Below, piece by piece: positions 45,486 to 55,591 of a DNA stretch of 64,000 nucleotides. Positions within the stretch are counted from its first letter, which is position 1. Every line of letters begins with the position of its first letter. The stretch spans positions 1 through 64,000 of the forward strand of contig NZ_MEJH01000016.1 in assembly GCF_001953635.1 (NCBI RefSeq), in the 5' to 3' direction. The stretch comes from Alteromonas abrolhosensis (GTDB taxonomy: Bacteria; Pseudomonadota; Gammaproteobacteria; Enterobacterales; Alteromonadaceae). Position numbers and translations under genes: made by a program. The notes beneath the pieces are model-generated. The model was not told where the DNA came from, did no database searches, and worked only from the letters and a program-made list of their open reading frames with translations.

Positions 45486-45958
45486 TGCGAATTGGACACG
45501 GATTTGATGTACACAAGTTTGGCGGTGAAGGTCCCATCACAATAGGTGGCGTAAAAATCGACTACGAACAAGGGCTATTAGCCCACTCCGATGGGGACGT
45601 TTTACTCCACGCGCTATGCGATGCCATGTTAGGTGCGGCAGCACTCGGTGACATAGGCAAGCACTTTCCTGACACAGACGACGCCTACGCGGGCGCAGAC
45701 AGCCGTGTGCTGTTGCGTCACGTCGTCAATGTGGTAAGGGAGAAAGGTTACGGCTTAAGTAATGCAGACATGACCATTGTGGCGCAAGCACCTAAAATGG
45801 CGCCGCACATTTCGGCTATGCGCGAGATTATTGCCCAAGACTGCAACGTAGCACTTGATGACATTAACGTAAAAGCAACGACCACTGAAAAGCTCGGTTA
45901 TACCGGTCGTAAAGAAGGCATTGCCTCTCACGCCGTTGTTCTACTGGAAAAATTATGA
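45485..45958 (+). CDS. ispF: 2-C-methyl-D-erythritol 2,4-cyclodiphosphate synthase IspF
   Basis: A 157-residue MEP-pathway enzyme that follows IspE and forms the cyclic diphosphate. Metal ligands Asp8, His10 and His42 lie in GHGFDVHKF and [26 protein letters not shown] and [17 protein letters not shown] are conserved. It starts inside the ispD stop codon and its own stop overlaps truD by four bases (ATGA), so the three are translationally coupled. Confidence 0.97.
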   Translation: MRIGHGFDVHKFGGEGPITIGGVKIDYEQGLLAHSDGDVLLHALCDAMLGAAALGDIGKHFPDTDDAYAGADSRVLLRHVVNVVREKGYGLSNADMTIVAQAPKMAPHISAMREIIAQDCNVALDDINVKATTTEKLGYTGRKEGIASHAVVLLEKL

Positions 45959-47031
45959 AGCCTTTACACACTGACCACTGGCAGTACTATTTCGCAAAGC
46001 CTGTATCCACCGGCATTTTTAAATTCCAAGCCGACGATTTCCAAGTTGTCGAGGATTTGGGCTATACCCCTTGTGGTGAAGGCGAGCACCAGTTTGTTTT
46101 TATTGAAAAAACCAACACAAACACTGCGTTTGTTGCTGAGCAGTTAGCCCGTTTCGTTAACCTACCACTACGTCAAATTACCTATGCTGGTCGCAAAGAC
46201 AAGTATGCGGTAACTCAGCAGTGGTTTGGTATTCACGCGCCCGGTAAACCCGATTTCGATTTTAGTAATTTCGAACTTGAAGGCGTTAAGGTGCTTAAGC
46301 AAATGCGCCACAATAAAAAACTGCGTACAGGGCAACTTAAAGGCAACCACTTTACTATTACCTTACGTCAGGTTCTGCATCCAGAAGCCATTGAAGAGCG
46401 TCTTCAAGAAATTGAAAAGCACGGCGTGCCAAACTATTACGGCGAACAACGCTTTGGTGTAATGCGCTTAAATGACATGGGTGAAGTGCAGCGCGGTGGA
46501 AACCTGGTAATGGCAGAGCGCATGGTCAATGGCGAAACCATTAGACATCGCAACAAACGCTCAATGGCGCTTTCAGCGCTACGCAGCTGGCTATTTAATG
46601 AAATGCTTTCTGCGCGATTAGAAAAAGGGTTGTTCGACAACGTCGTTACCGGCGACGCGCTGGTACTGTCGGGCTCCAATAGCTTTTTCATCAATGAAGG
46701 TTCAGAGCAGCAGCAAGAGGCACAACGTCGCTTTGATGACAAAGATGTGTGTCCATCGGCTCCACTTTGGGGTAAAGGCGCGCTTGTTACGCAAGCTGAC
46801 GCACTCGTACTAGAGCAGTCTGTCGCAGAGCAAAATAGCGAAGTTATCGACTTTTTAAGTCAGTGCGGGTTCGAACAAGAGCGCCGAGCGATAAAAATTT
46901 GGCCTTCACAGCTTGAATGGCAGAGTAAGGGTGATACATTTACTATCTCATTTGCGCTTCCTAGTGGCTGTTTTGCAACCTCAGTCCTTAGAGAGTGCGT
47001 TGAAACCCTGTCGCCAATTAACAGGGTTTAA
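45955..47031 (+). CDS. truD: tRNA pseudouridine(13) synthase TruD
   Basis: A 358-residue enzyme that makes pseudouridine 13 in tRNA-Glu. The catalytic Asp82 lies in [23 protein letters not shown] and [10 protein letters not shown] are further family blocks, with the TRUD insertion domain between. It overlaps ispF by four bases. In E. coli surE follows directly; here the next gene, 82 bases on, is pcm. Confidence 0.95.
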   Translation: MKPLHTDHWQYYFAKPVSTGIFKFQADDFQVVEDLGYTPCGEGEHQFVFIEKTNTNTAFVAEQLARFVNLPLRQITYAGRKDKYAVTQQWFGIHAPGKPDFDFSNFELEGVKVLKQMRHNKKLRTGQLKGNHFTITLRQVLHPEAIEERLQEIEKHGVPNYYGEQRFGVMRLNDMGEVQRGGNLVMAERMVNGETIRHRNKRSMALSALRSWLFNEMLSARLEKGLFDNVVTGDALVLSGSNSFFINEGSEQQQEAQRRFDDKDVCPSAPLWGKGALVTQADALVLEQSVAEQNSEVIDFLSQCGFEQERRAIKIWPSQLEWQSKGDTFTISFALPSGCFATSVLRECVETLSPINRV

Positions 47032-47113
47032 AGAAAGTATTGAGAAAGCGTGGCGCGCAATAGACTAAACCTCGCGTGGCTGTGGATAATAATAAAGGAA
47101 AGTACGCAACATC

Positions 47114-47749
47114 ATGAGAGCTTCTAGAAAAGGAGACGCGTTAGCAGAACTGCTTTACAACGAGGGAATACGTTCGCAAGCAGTATTAAACGCCATTGCT
47201 GGTACGCCGCGGGAAAGCTTTTTACCCGATGCGCTGAAACACAAAGCCTATCAAAATACGGCGTTACCGATAGGTCAAGGCCAGACAATTTCGCAACCAT
47301 ATATTGTTGCGAAAATGACTGAGTTGCTGCTGGATAGCCCTAATAAACCCGAGAAAGTTTTAGAAATAGGCACGGGCTCTGGTTATCAAACTGCTATTCT
47401 GGCGCAACTATTTGCCAAAGTATTCAGTGTTGAACGTATTAAGTCATTGCAGTTCCAAGCGAAGCGTCGAATGAATCAACTCGACCTTCACAACATTGCA
47501 ATGAAACACGGTGATGGTTGGAAGGGCTGGGCGTCCAAAGGTCCTTATGATGCTATTATCGTTACTGCCGCTGCTGCGAGCCTGCCTCAGGACTTGTGCG
47601 ATCAGCTTAAAGAAGGCGGGCGACTCATTATACCCGTAGGCAACGAACAACAATCGTTGCTATGTATTGATAGGATTGAAGGTGAACTAACGACATCGAC
47701 CATTGAATCGGTCCGATTTGTTCCCCTTGTAGCAGGAGAGCTAATGTGA
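47114..47749 (+). CDS. pcm: Protein-L-isoaspartate O-methyltransferase
   Basis: A 211-residue SAM-dependent enzyme that repairs isoaspartyl residues in aged proteins. The substrate-side block is [19 protein letters not shown], and the SAM-binding motif is [16 protein letters not shown]. Later blocks are [14 protein letters not shown] and [12 protein letters not shown]. Its stop overlaps the GTG start of the YqaA-like gene by four bases. It belongs to the nlpD-rpoS neighbourhood and to stationary-phase survival. Confidence 0.95.
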   Translation: MRASRKGDALAELLYNEGIRSQAVLNAIAGTPRESFLPDALKHKAYQNTALPIGQGQTISQPYIVAKMTELLLDSPNKPEKVLEIGTGSGYQTAILAQLFAKVFSVERIKSLQFQAKRRMNQLDLHNIAMKHGDGWKGWASKGPYDAIIVTAAAASLPQDLCDQLKEGGRLIIPVGNEQQSLLCIDRIEGELTTSTIESVRFVPLVAGELM

Positions 47750-48324
47750 AGCTTTTTGAGCCATGTTATGACATGGCGTTACGCTGGGCGAGGCATCGCC
47801 ACGCAACCAAATATTTAGGTGGGTTAAGCTTCTCAGAGTCAGTATTCTTCCCTATTCCACCTGATGTAATGCTTGCTCCAATGGCATTGTCACAGCCTAA
47901 TAAAGCTTGGCACTTTGCCTTTATTACCACGATTGCATCTATTTTTGGCGGCATTGCAGGCTATTGGCTAGGCTATTTTGCATTTGATGCATGGCTTGCC
48001 CCGCTTATTGAAAGTTGGGGTTATACCCACAAAATCGAGACCGCAATGCAGTGGTTCAAAGACTACGGTGTGTGGGTAGTTTTTCTCGCAGGCTTCTCCC
48101 CTATCCCCTATAAAATATTTACTGTAAGTGCTGGCTTCTTGCAAATGGCTTTCTTGCCCTTTGTACTGGCATCTGCCGTGGGGCGTGGCGCACGATTCTT
48201 TTTAGTCGCCGCACTTATGCGCTGGGGTGGCGCTGCGATGGAGCAAAAGCTAAGGCAATATGTAGAGGTGCTTGGCTGGGGTGTAGTTGTCCTCGCAGTT
48301 TTCGCTTATTTACTATTGCGATGA
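47746..48324 (+). CDS. YqaA family (DedA/VTT-like) membrane protein
   Basis: 192 residues with about four hydrophobic helices. [21 protein letters not shown] and [19 protein letters not shown] are the paired re-entrant-loop motifs of the DedA/VTT superfamily, members of which move lipids such as undecaprenyl phosphate. The YqaA subgroup is short and its substrate is unknown. The GTG start at 47746 overlaps the pcm stop (GTGA), and nlpD begins one base after its own stop, so it is part of the pcm-nlpD-rpoS transcript. Confidence 0.85.
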   Translation: MKLFEPCYDMALRWARHRHATKYLGGLSFSESVFFPIPPDVMLAPMALSQPNKAWHFAFITTIASIFGGIAGYWLGYFAFDAWLAPLIESWGYTHKIETAMQWFKDYGVWVVFLAGFSPIPYKIFTVSAGFLQMAFLPFVLASAVGRGARFFLVAALMRWGGAAMEQKLRQYVEVLGWGVVVLAVFAYLLLR

Positions 48325-48325
48325 T

Positions 48326-49195
48326 ATGCGTAAGCACTGGTTTTACCTAGGCTTTTCCTTATATATCTTTGCACTTCTTGGGGGCTGTGCAGGTCGAACA
48401 GCACCCGCTCCCGTTGTTTTGTTAAATAGCCAAGTATCAGATGGAAGCGAAGAATACACTAAAAAAACCTACAAAGTTCAACGTGGAGACACCCTTTACG
48501 CGGTCGCATGGTACACCGGAAACGACTATCGTGACTTAGCGAAATACAACCAATTATCAGCCCCTTACACCATTTTTCCCGGTCAAATTTTAGCCGTGAC
48601 ACCTCCCTCGAAAGTGGCTACACCCCCTGTTATACCTAAGTCTAAGACCAATCAGTCGACAACTCCGACCACTTTAAATGTAGACAAAAGTTTGGTTGAC
48701 CGTCCACAACCACAGGCGTATCGTGAAAGTGAAAAAATTGTTAAGCCACAAAATGTTAAAGCTGTCAAGAAGCCGTCACAAAGCGTCAAAAAACAAACAC
48801 CGACGAGCTTCCCCGACAAAGTACAAGAGTGGGTATGGCCTGCAGAGGGTAAAGTAGTTGGAACCTTCAGTAAGTCAGAGTCAGGTAACAAAGGTATTGA
48901 TATCGCTGGTGCTAGAGGCAGTAAAGTCGTAGCGGCAGCAGATGGAAAAGTTGTTTACTCAGGGAGTGCACTAAGAGGTTACGGTAATCTGGTTATTATA
49001 AAACACACAGATACCTTTCTAAGTGCCTATGCCTACAACGACACCATTTTAGTCAAAGAACGAGAATGGGTATCGGCGGGGCAACAAATAGCAACCATGG
49101 GTGACAGCGGAACAAATTCGGTAAAACTTCACTTTGAAGTTAGGTATAGAGGGAAATCATTAGACCCTATGAAGTACCTGCCAGTATTAAAATAA
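48326..49195 (+). CDS. nlpD: Murein hydrolase activator NlpD (LysM-LytM lipoprotein)
   Basis: A 289-residue lipoprotein (lipobox LLGGC, Cys21) of the outer membrane. A LysM domain (about 50-95; YKVQRGDTLYAVAWYTG) binds peptidoglycan. A proline/lysine-rich linker leads to a LytM/M23 domain (about 170-285). As in E. coli NlpD, the zinc ligands are degenerate (NKGIDIAG in place of an HxxxD site), so it activates an amidase (AmiC in E. coli) during division instead of cutting. ATG 48326 places the lipobox correctly; the frame is open to 48287 but that part overlaps the previous gene. rpoS promoters often lie within nlpD. Confidence 0.94.
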   Translation: MRKHWFYLGFSLYIFALLGGCAGRTAPAPVVLLNSQVSDGSEEYTKKTYKVQRGDTLYAVAWYTGNDYRDLAKYNQLSAPYTIFPGQILAVTPPSKVATPPVIPKSKTNQSTTPTTLNVDKSLVDRPQPQAYRESEKIVKPQNVKAVKKPSQSVKKQTPTSFPDKVQEWVWPAEGKVVGTFSKSESGNKGIDIAGARGSKVVAAADGKVVYSGSALRGYGNLVIIKHTDTFLSAYAYNDTILVKEREWVSAGQQIATMGDSGTNSVKLHFEVRYRGKSLDPMKYLPVLK

Positions 49196-49267
49196 TAAAA
49201 ATAAATAACAATAAAAAAAGACAAAGGAGAAACGTCATAAGGTAAACCTTGTAGCAGGAGATTCACG

Positions 49268-50260
49268 ATGGGTAAGTCAAATAAAGCCTTAGAATCAAAA
49301 CCGCAAGATGACTTAGATGTCATCGATATGCCAGCTGATATGAAAGCTGACGAGACCTTAATTAACGACGCTGAACTAGAAAATGACGATGCCATTTTCA
49401 GTCAGGACGACCAACCTAAAAACCTAGATGCCACACAGCTTTATCTAGGCGAGATTGGTTTTTCACCACTGCTAACCGCAGAAGAAGAAGTTTATTTTGC
49501 GCGCCGCTCACTGAAAGGCTGCGAAGCCTCTCGTAAACGTATGATTGTAAGCAACCTTCGCCTTGTTGTTAAAATTGCTCGCCGTTACAACAACCGTGGG
49601 TTGGCACTTCTAGATTTAATCGAAGAAGGCAATTTAGGACTAATTCGTGCCGTAGAGAAGTTTGATCCTGAACGTGGATTCCGCTTTTCAACATACGCCA
49701 CATGGTGGATACGCCAAACCATCGAACGCGCTATCATGAACCAAACGCGCACCATTCGTTTGCCTATTCATGTAGTGAAAGAACTGAACGTGTATTTACG
49801 TGCTTCTCGTGAACTTTCACAAAAGCTTGATCATGAGCCGACCGCAGAAGAAATTGCACTAGCGCTTGATAAGCCTGTTGAAGATGTCACTAAGATGTTG
49901 CGTTTAAACGAGCGCATTACTTCTGTCGATACACCCATTGGCGGAGAAAATGATAAAGCATTACTAGACATTATTGCGGACGAGAAAGAGTTTAGCCCTG
50001 AAGAGAGCTTACAAGACTCAGATATCAAAAGTAATATTGTTACGTGGTTAGAGGAGCTTAACCCTAAACAGCGCGAAGTACTTGCACGCCGTTTTGGATT
50101 AATGGGTTATGAGCCTTCTACACTTGAAGATGTGGGTGCCGAAATTGGCTTAACACGTGAACGTGTTCGTCAAATTCAAGTAGAAGCACTTCGCCGTCTT
50201 CGCGATATGTTGGGTCATCAGGGTCTTTCATTAGAGAATTTGTTCGATCAAATGAAGTAG
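49268..50260 (+). CDS. rpoS: Stationary-phase sigma factor RpoS
   Basis: A 330-residue sigma-38. Region 1.2 starts near [21 protein letters not shown]. Regions 2.1-2.4 contain [31 protein letters not shown] and [19 protein letters not shown]. Region 3 and region 4.2 ([20 protein letters not shown]) complete it. The N-terminal 50 residues are acidic. The start has AGGAG seven bases upstream. It is the last gene of the pcm-yqaA-nlpD-rpoS series and has a long terminator hairpin behind it. No regulatory upstream RNA pairing could be judged. Confidence 0.97.
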   Translation: MGKSNKALESKPQDDLDVIDMPADMKADETLINDAELENDDAIFSQDDQPKNLDATQLYLGEIGFSPLLTAEEEVYFARRSLKGCEASRKRMIVSNLRLVVKIARRYNNRGLALLDLIEEGNLGLIRAVEKFDPERGFRFSTYATWWIRQTIERAIMNQTRTIRLPIHVVKELNVYLRASRELSQKLDHEPTAEEIALALDKPVEDVTKMLRLNERITSVDTPIGGENDKALLDIIADEKEFSPEESLQDSDIKSNIVTWLEELNPKQREVLARRFGLMGYEPSTLEDVGAEIGLTRERVRQIQVEALRRLRDMLGHQGLSLENLFDQMK

Positions 50261-50284
50261 CTTCTACGCGTAACGTAGAAAACT

Positions 50285-50339
50285 AAAATGCCAGTGTTGC
50301 GAAGCTTTACGTTATTGAGCTTCCCAACACTGGCATTTT
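50285..50339. terminator. Long bidirectional terminator rpoS / folA
   Basis: A 15-bp perfect stem (50285-50299 with 50325-50339), extended inward by a 6-bp pairing (50301-50306 with 50318-50323), followed by T-runs. It lies between the convergent rpoS and folA. Confidence 0.9.
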
Positions 50340-50390
50340 TTATTTTGGATTGAAAGAATGACTTAGTGAGCGTAACTTCTAAACCCGATG

Positions 50391-50900
50391 TTAGTTCCTG
50401 ACAAGAGTAACGAATGTGTAAGAGTGCGCATTTTTCTCATCGGCACTGTGCGCCTCTCGCGACACTTCTTTCCAACTTGCTGCTGCTTCGTAGTCTGGAA
50501 ACTGCGTATCGCCATCAACGTCTAAATCGATATGCGTGAGGTACAAGGTGTCTGCTTTATCCAGAAACGATTGGTAAATAGTACCGCCACCAATAATCAT
50601 TACTTCATCATTTTCGCTCTGCTCTGGGCTCAATGCTTTAGCAACCTCAAAGGCTGACTCAGGCGAATCGACCACTGTAGCGTCAGACAGACTGTAGTCT
50701 GCATTGCTTGTGATAACTATGTTTGGTCTGCCTGGCAGTGCCCTTCCAATTGACTCATAGGTTTTACGGCCCATTATAACTGCCTTACCCAAGGTGATAG
50801 CTTTAAAGTGCTTTAGATCTGCCGGTAAATGCCACGGCATATCATTGTCGGCACCTATAATTCTGTTTTTCGCCATAGCAGCAATCATCGCTATCTTCAT
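50391..50900 (-). CDS. folA: Dihydrofolate reductase
   Basis: A 169-residue enzyme that reduces dihydrofolate with NADPH. Blocks: IAAMAKNRIIGADNDMPWHL with the active-site Asp, FKAITLGKAVIMGRKTYESI, GRPNIVITS, VMIIGGGTIYQSFL and YLTHIDLDVDGDTQFP. It closes the folate cycle with ThyA (26518-27351). The start ATG has AAAGGT six bases upstream. It is monocistronic, with a divergent unknown gene on its upstream side. Confidence 0.96.
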   Translation of the reverse strand: MKIAMIAAMAKNRIIGADNDMPWHLPADLKHFKAITLGKAVIMGRKTYESIGRALPGRPNIVITSNADYSLSDATVVDSPESAFEVAKALSPEQSENDEVMIIGGGTIYQSFLDKADTLYLTHIDLDVDGDTQFPDYEAAASWKEVSREAHSADEKNAHSYTFVTLVRN

Positions 50901-51070
50901 TTCATTACCTTTAAAGCCGTTTTAATTTGTTGAACCGCGGCAGTATATCAACAACGGTGACCAAATGTGTAATGGCTCAAAGTATATAGCTGCACCATCA
51001 ACAAATAGAAACAGTTATCATTTGCATTATTATTTTAACTGTTCTAGTGTGTATATAGGAGGTCGCTACA

Positions 51071-51436
51071 ATGCAAATAAACTATTTATGTCCTAAACAC
51101 GCAGACTGGGTTTATAACAACCCAGAACAGGCGTTACACGTAATGGCGCGCGACGAATTGCAAGGCACTATGCTTATGCAGAGCGGTCAATTCAGTGACG
51201 CAATTCCCTACCTTGGCTGTGCGTTTGATATCGCCGTTATTCTGCTAGAAGTAGATGGTGGAGAGAATAGCGCTATGACCGCCAAAATTATGGGTTTAAC
51301 AAGCTTACTTGAAGAAGCCTACTTTCATCTGAAACTGCCTCACCACAGAAACGCTATTGTCGACAGAGCTCATACTGTCATCAGCGCCTCGAATAACATG
51401 GTAAACAACCATCTACCACTGCGCTTCGCCGTGTAG
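51071..51436 (+). CDS. Hypothetical protein (121 aa), helical
   Basis: 121 residues, soluble, mainly helical by composition. A pattern such as MLMQSGQFSDAIPYLGCAFDIA looks like one TPR-type helix pair (G-x-x-x-A-I/L spacing), followed by LLEEAYFHLKL. It has no signal peptide. A strong GGAGG eight bases before ATG 51071 supports expression. I do not recognise the family. It is divergent from folA and convergent with obgE, with a shared terminator behind it, so it stands alone. Confidence 0.75.
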   Translation: MQINYLCPKHADWVYNNPEQALHVMARDELQGTMLMQSGQFSDAIPYLGCAFDIAVILLEVDGGENSAMTAKIMGLTSLLEEAYFHLKLPHHRNAIVDRAHTVISASNNMVNNHLPLRFAV

Positions 51437-51455
51437 GAGTTAGATACACCAACAA

Positions 51456-51494
51456 AAAAGCCCGCATCTTGCCTTGGCAATAATGCGAGCTTTT
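51456..51494. terminator. Bidirectional terminator
   Basis: A 12-bp stem with one mismatch (51456-51467 with 51483-51494) and a 15-nt loop. A-run on the left and T-run on the right allow use by both the 121-aa gene and obgE. Confidence 0.75.
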
Positions 51495-51617
51495 ATCCGT
51501 TTCATTACGTTGTTCTGGCGAACCTACCGCTTAAATTTGTAGCAGGTTTAACATGCGCTATGTTCACTTGCCAGCAGCGGATTGTCATTAGCAACTTAGC
51601 GGCTGGCTTTTAACGCC

Positions 51618-52804
<1,187 letters not shown>

Positions 52805-53005
52805 TTATCACTCCGGGCTGTAATGCCGTGGGTTATTAACTTATTAATGCGAATACTAAGTTTACACCAAATTGCTCATCGGCGCTTTTGTGTCTGTTCA
52901 GCATTCTAAAAAACGAGAAGTAAAACCTTGCCTAACGCTAAACTATGCTGGATTTTCAACGCTATTAATTAAGAACAGAAAAAGAAAGAAAGGTTTCATA
53001 AAACA

Positions 53006-53031
53006 AAAAACCCCGCAAGCGCGGGGTTTTT
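53006..53031 (-). terminator. Intrinsic terminator rpmA / obgE
   Basis: An 11-bp perfect stem (53006-53016 with 53021-53031), loop AAGC, with T-run on the minus strand. It lies 30 bases after the rpmA stop and may separate or attenuate obgE expression. Confidence 0.9.
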
Positions 53032-53061
53032 CTAAGCCTGTTCGGCGAGAAGCTTACGCGC

Positions 53062-53319
53062 TTACTCAGCTACGATGCTTACAAATTTACGGTTCTTCGG
53101 TCCTTTAACGTCGAACTGAACTTTACCGTCTTTTAGTGCAAACAACGTGTGGTCTTTACCGATACCCATGTTGTCACCAGCGTGGAAACGAGTACCACGT
53201 TGACGAACAATGATGTTACCAGCAAGAACAGATTCACCACCAAAGCGCTTAACACCTAGGCGTTTACTTTCTGAATCACGACCGTTTTTGGTACTACCAC
53301 CAGCTTTTTTGTGTGCCAT
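53062..53319 (-). CDS. rpmA: 50S ribosomal protein L27
   Basis: 85 residues, the usual length. The N-terminus [20 protein letters not shown] reaches the peptidyl-transferase centre, and [20 protein letters not shown] is the family core. No cleavable N-terminal extension of the Firmicutes type is present. It lies 15 bases after rplU in the conserved rplU-rpmA-obgE order. Confidence 0.98.
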   Translation of the reverse strand: MAHKKAGGSTKNGRDSESKRLGVKRFGGESVLAGNIIVRQRGTRFHAGDNMGIGKDHTLFALKDGKVQFDVKGPKNRKFVSIVAE

Positions 53320-53334
53320 GTGTTCGTGCTCCTA

Positions 53335-53646
53335 TTATGCGTTGATACCAGTGATTTTCACTTCTGTGAACCACTGACGGTGACCCGCTTGCTTACGAGA
53401 ATGCTTACGACGACGGAACTTAACGATTTTTACTTTATCGCCACGACCGTGTGTAACAACCTCAGCAGTCACCTTACCACCAGCAACGATTGGTGTGCCG
53501 ATTTTTACGTCGTCACCGTTGCTTACCATTAAAACTTTGTCAAATTCAACCGTTTCGCCTGGGGCTACTTCGATTTTTTCAAGACGAACGGTTTGGCCTT
53601 CGGCCACACGGTGTTGTTTACCGCCACTTTGGAAAACCGCGTACAT
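53335..53646 (-). CDS. rplU: 50S ribosomal protein L21
   Basis: 103 residues, family length. It starts [18 protein letters not shown] and ends FTEVKITGI, with the basic [14 protein letters not shown] segment that binds 23S rRNA. It has a very good sigma-70 promoter at 53700-53728. It is the first gene of the rplU-rpmA series and is divergent from ispB, as in E. coli. Confidence 0.98.
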   Translation of the reverse strand: MYAVFQSGGKQHRVAEGQTVRLEKIEVAPGETVEFDKVLMVSNGDDVKIGTPIVAGGKVTAEVVTHGRGDKVKIVKFRRRKHSRKQAGHRQWFTEVKITGINA

Positions 53647-53699
53647 AGTTAACTCCGCTCTGCGTCCACTGACGCTTCAATTCAAAAAACAGGGCGCGA

Positions 53700-53728
53700 A
53701 TTGTACGTGAAACATCCGTAAATCACAA
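53700..53728 (-). promoter_or_regulatory. Sigma-70 promoter of rplU
   Basis: On the minus strand TTGTGA (53728-53723), a 17-bp spacer and TACAAT (53705-53700). Predicted transcription starts about 45-50 bases before the rplU ATG. The spacer contains GAAACATCCGTA on the plus strand, a sequence seen again behind ispB. Confidence 0.75.
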
Positions 53729-53918
53729 CCCCGATTCGCAGAAAAATAGATTATTTTTCCAACATGGGGGGAATTATGCCCCAATTGCTTATTTGATGCA
53801 GCTTCAAATGCCTAAAAAGCGTTAAAAAATCACAATTTTTTTTGAGAAAACTGGAAAAAAGTTGAAGTCATAACGAATAAAAATTGAAGTATTAATAGGC
53901 CGGACTGACGCATATGGC

Positions 53919-54010
53919 GATCAAACTGATAACCGATCTGCCAGTAAGGATCGACAAAAGATCCCTCAAAAAGGGCTGCGATCCTAATGCGATCCCTCCA
54001 TTGGATCGCA
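53919..54010. repeat. GATC cluster with TGCGATCC repeats
   Basis: Seven GATC sites start at 53919, 53935, 53949, 53960, 53980, 53991 and 54004; chance would give fewer than one in 89 bp. The octamer TGCGATCC occurs directly at 53977-53984 and 53988-53995 and inverted at 54003-54010. I could not find a DnaA-box-like 9-mer in the gap. The arrangement suggests a Dam-methylation-sensitive element or an iteron-like protein-binding site. Confidence 0.75.
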
Positions 54011-54415
54011 CTAAAGAAATTCAAATACTTTATCTGCCATAAAGCGATGTAATTTCGATTCGCCTTTAACGCCTCGACTTCTGGTTAACAAAAGAAGTTA
54101 CTTGTATGCTCACGGTTTTCTTTATTTAAATATCAAAAAATAGCGCGTTGGCAGGAAAAAATAGCAAGAGTCTCTATAATTGCATGTAATTACTTAATTT
54201 AGGGGCATGCTAGCTGCGCGCCGACATACATAGAACGAAATTTATGTTAAGAATGTCACCCGCCCTATTTCATATCCGGTTTAACCGTATTTGAGGAATT
54301 ACACATAAATGCGTTAAGCCGTCACTTTTTAAGACAATTTGGTGGATAGTACGGATGATTAAGGTACAATCGCCCCCAATAATTGCCCAAGACGTAAGAG
54401 TAAGTATTTATTGCC

Positions 54416-55396
54416 ATGCCTATGGATATAGATCAAATCCGCGCCCTGTCTAATGATGATATGCAGGCGGTCAACCAGCTGATTCAACAACAAGTCGATT
54501 CTGATGTTGCCCTTATTAATCAGCTAGGTTTTTACATTGTAAACAGTGGCGGCAAACGCTTGCGCCCACTTCTTACCGTGTTAAGTGCGCGGGCCATGGG
54601 AATAGACAACAACGATCACCATACCCTTGCGGCGATTGTGGAATTTATTCATACCGCTACCCTGCTGCATGATGATGTCGTTGACGAGTCGACCATGCGC
54701 AGAGGGCGAGAAACGGCTAATGCCATTTTTGGTAATCAGGCATCGGTATTGGTGGGTGATTTCCTATACACCCGCTCTTTCCAAATGATGGTAAGCCTAA
54801 AGCGTATGCGCGTTATGGAAGTACTGTCAGAAGCCACAAACCAAATTGCTGAAGGCGAAGTTTTACAGTTGATGAATTGTAACGACGCCAGCACTACAGA
54901 AGCCCGATATTTTGACGTTATCTATGGTAAAACGGCACGTTTGTTTGAAGCCGCAACACAGTTAGCCGCAGTGTTAACCGACCAAGATGAGCACATTGAA
55001 CACGCTATGCAAGAGTACGGCAAGCACTTAGGGACTGCCTTTCAGCTAGCTGACGATATACTTGACTACATGGCTGACAGCGAAGAAATGGGCAAGAATG
55101 CTGGTGACGACTTAGCCGAAGGTAAGCCTACTCTGCCATTGCTTTACGCGATGTGGCACGCCAAGAACGACGACGATAAAGCACTTATTCAAGAAGCGAT
55201 TGAACAAAGCAATGGCCTACCACACTTAACGCGAATTCAAGGCATTATGGAAGAAACCGGTGCGTTGGATTACACACGGGAATGTGCGCAAAAAGAAGTG
55301 CAAATGGCCATTGATAGCTTAAACGCTATTGAAGATTCAGAGTACAAAGAGGCATTAATCGCGCTGGCACATATTTCAATTGAGCGCACGAGCTAG
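54416..55396 (+). CDS. ispB: Octaprenyl diphosphate synthase IspB
   Basis: A 326-residue trans-prenyltransferase that makes the side chain of ubiquinone and menaquinone. The first Asp-rich motif is DDVVD (86-90) in HTATLLHDDVVDES, the second DDILD (about 213) in FQLADDILDYMAD. GGKRLRPLL and GKTARLFEAA are further landmarks. The start may be ATG 54416 or 54422; neither has a strong ribosome binding site. It is divergent from rplU, the conserved arrangement, and ends at its own terminator. Confidence 0.95.
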   Translation: MPMDIDQIRALSNDDMQAVNQLIQQQVDSDVALINQLGFYIVNSGGKRLRPLLTVLSARAMGIDNNDHHTLAAIVEFIHTATLLHDDVVDESTMRRGRETANAIFGNQASVLVGDFLYTRSFQMMVSLKRMRVMEVLSEATNQIAEGEVLQLMNCNDASTTEARYFDVIYGKTARLFEAATQLAAVLTDQDEHIEHAMQEYGKHLGTAFQLADDILDYMADSEEMGKNAGDDLAEGKPTLPLLYAMWHAKNDDDKALIQEAIEQSNGLPHLTRIQGIMEETGALDYTRECAQKEVQMAIDSLNAIEDSEYKEALIALAHISIERTS

Positions 55397-55448
55397 GGCC
55401 TGTTGACTTCAGATTTACTAGCTTTGGTGATAATAGAAGCCCTTTGAT

Positions 55449-55477
55449 CGCGAAACATCCGTGCGCGAAACATCCGT
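55449..55477. repeat. Tandem 14-bp repeat behind ispB
   Basis: Two perfect copies of CGCGAAACATCCGT (55449-55462 and 55464-55477) with a 15-bp period. The core GAAACATCCGTA also occurs at 53709-53720 inside the rplU promoter. Function unknown. Confidence 0.7.
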
Positions 55478-55505
55478 ATAAACCTAGTGGGCTAAGTTGT
55501 ATGAT

Positions 55506-55535
55506 AAGGCGTGTTGTAAGTAACACGCCTTTTTT
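55506..55535 (+). terminator. Intrinsic terminator of ispB
   Basis: A 10-bp perfect stem (55506-55515 with 55522-55531), a 6-nt loop and a T-run. Confidence 0.85.
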
Positions 55536-55591
55536 AATGGCGCAGCCTAACTACGATAACTTATGAAGAAAACTAGCTCATTTTCAAAACG

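Larger units (their letters stand above)
53647..54415. other. 769-bp divergent region rplU / ispB
   Basis: Unusually long for this gene pair. It holds the rplU promoter (53700-53728), an AT-rich stretch (about 53810-53905), the GATC cluster (53919-54010), a small hairpin (54030-54046 area), another AT-rich stretch, and a TACAAT at 54365-54370 that may be the ispB -10 site. A 64-codon minus-strand frame crosses the GATC cluster but shows no ribosome binding site. Confidence 0.6.

Noticed and set aside
53919-54010. GATC cluster read as the chromosomal origin oriC
   Set aside because: No DnaA-box-like 9-mers were found in the gap, and none of the usual origin neighbours (dnaA, dnaN, mnmG) is present. 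The rplU/ispB context is not an origin locus.
53830-54024. 64-codon minus-strand frame across the GATC cluster
   Set aside because: No ribosome binding site and no recognisable domain. The repeated Arg-Ile pairs come from the GATC repeats. It cannot be fully excluded without homologues.
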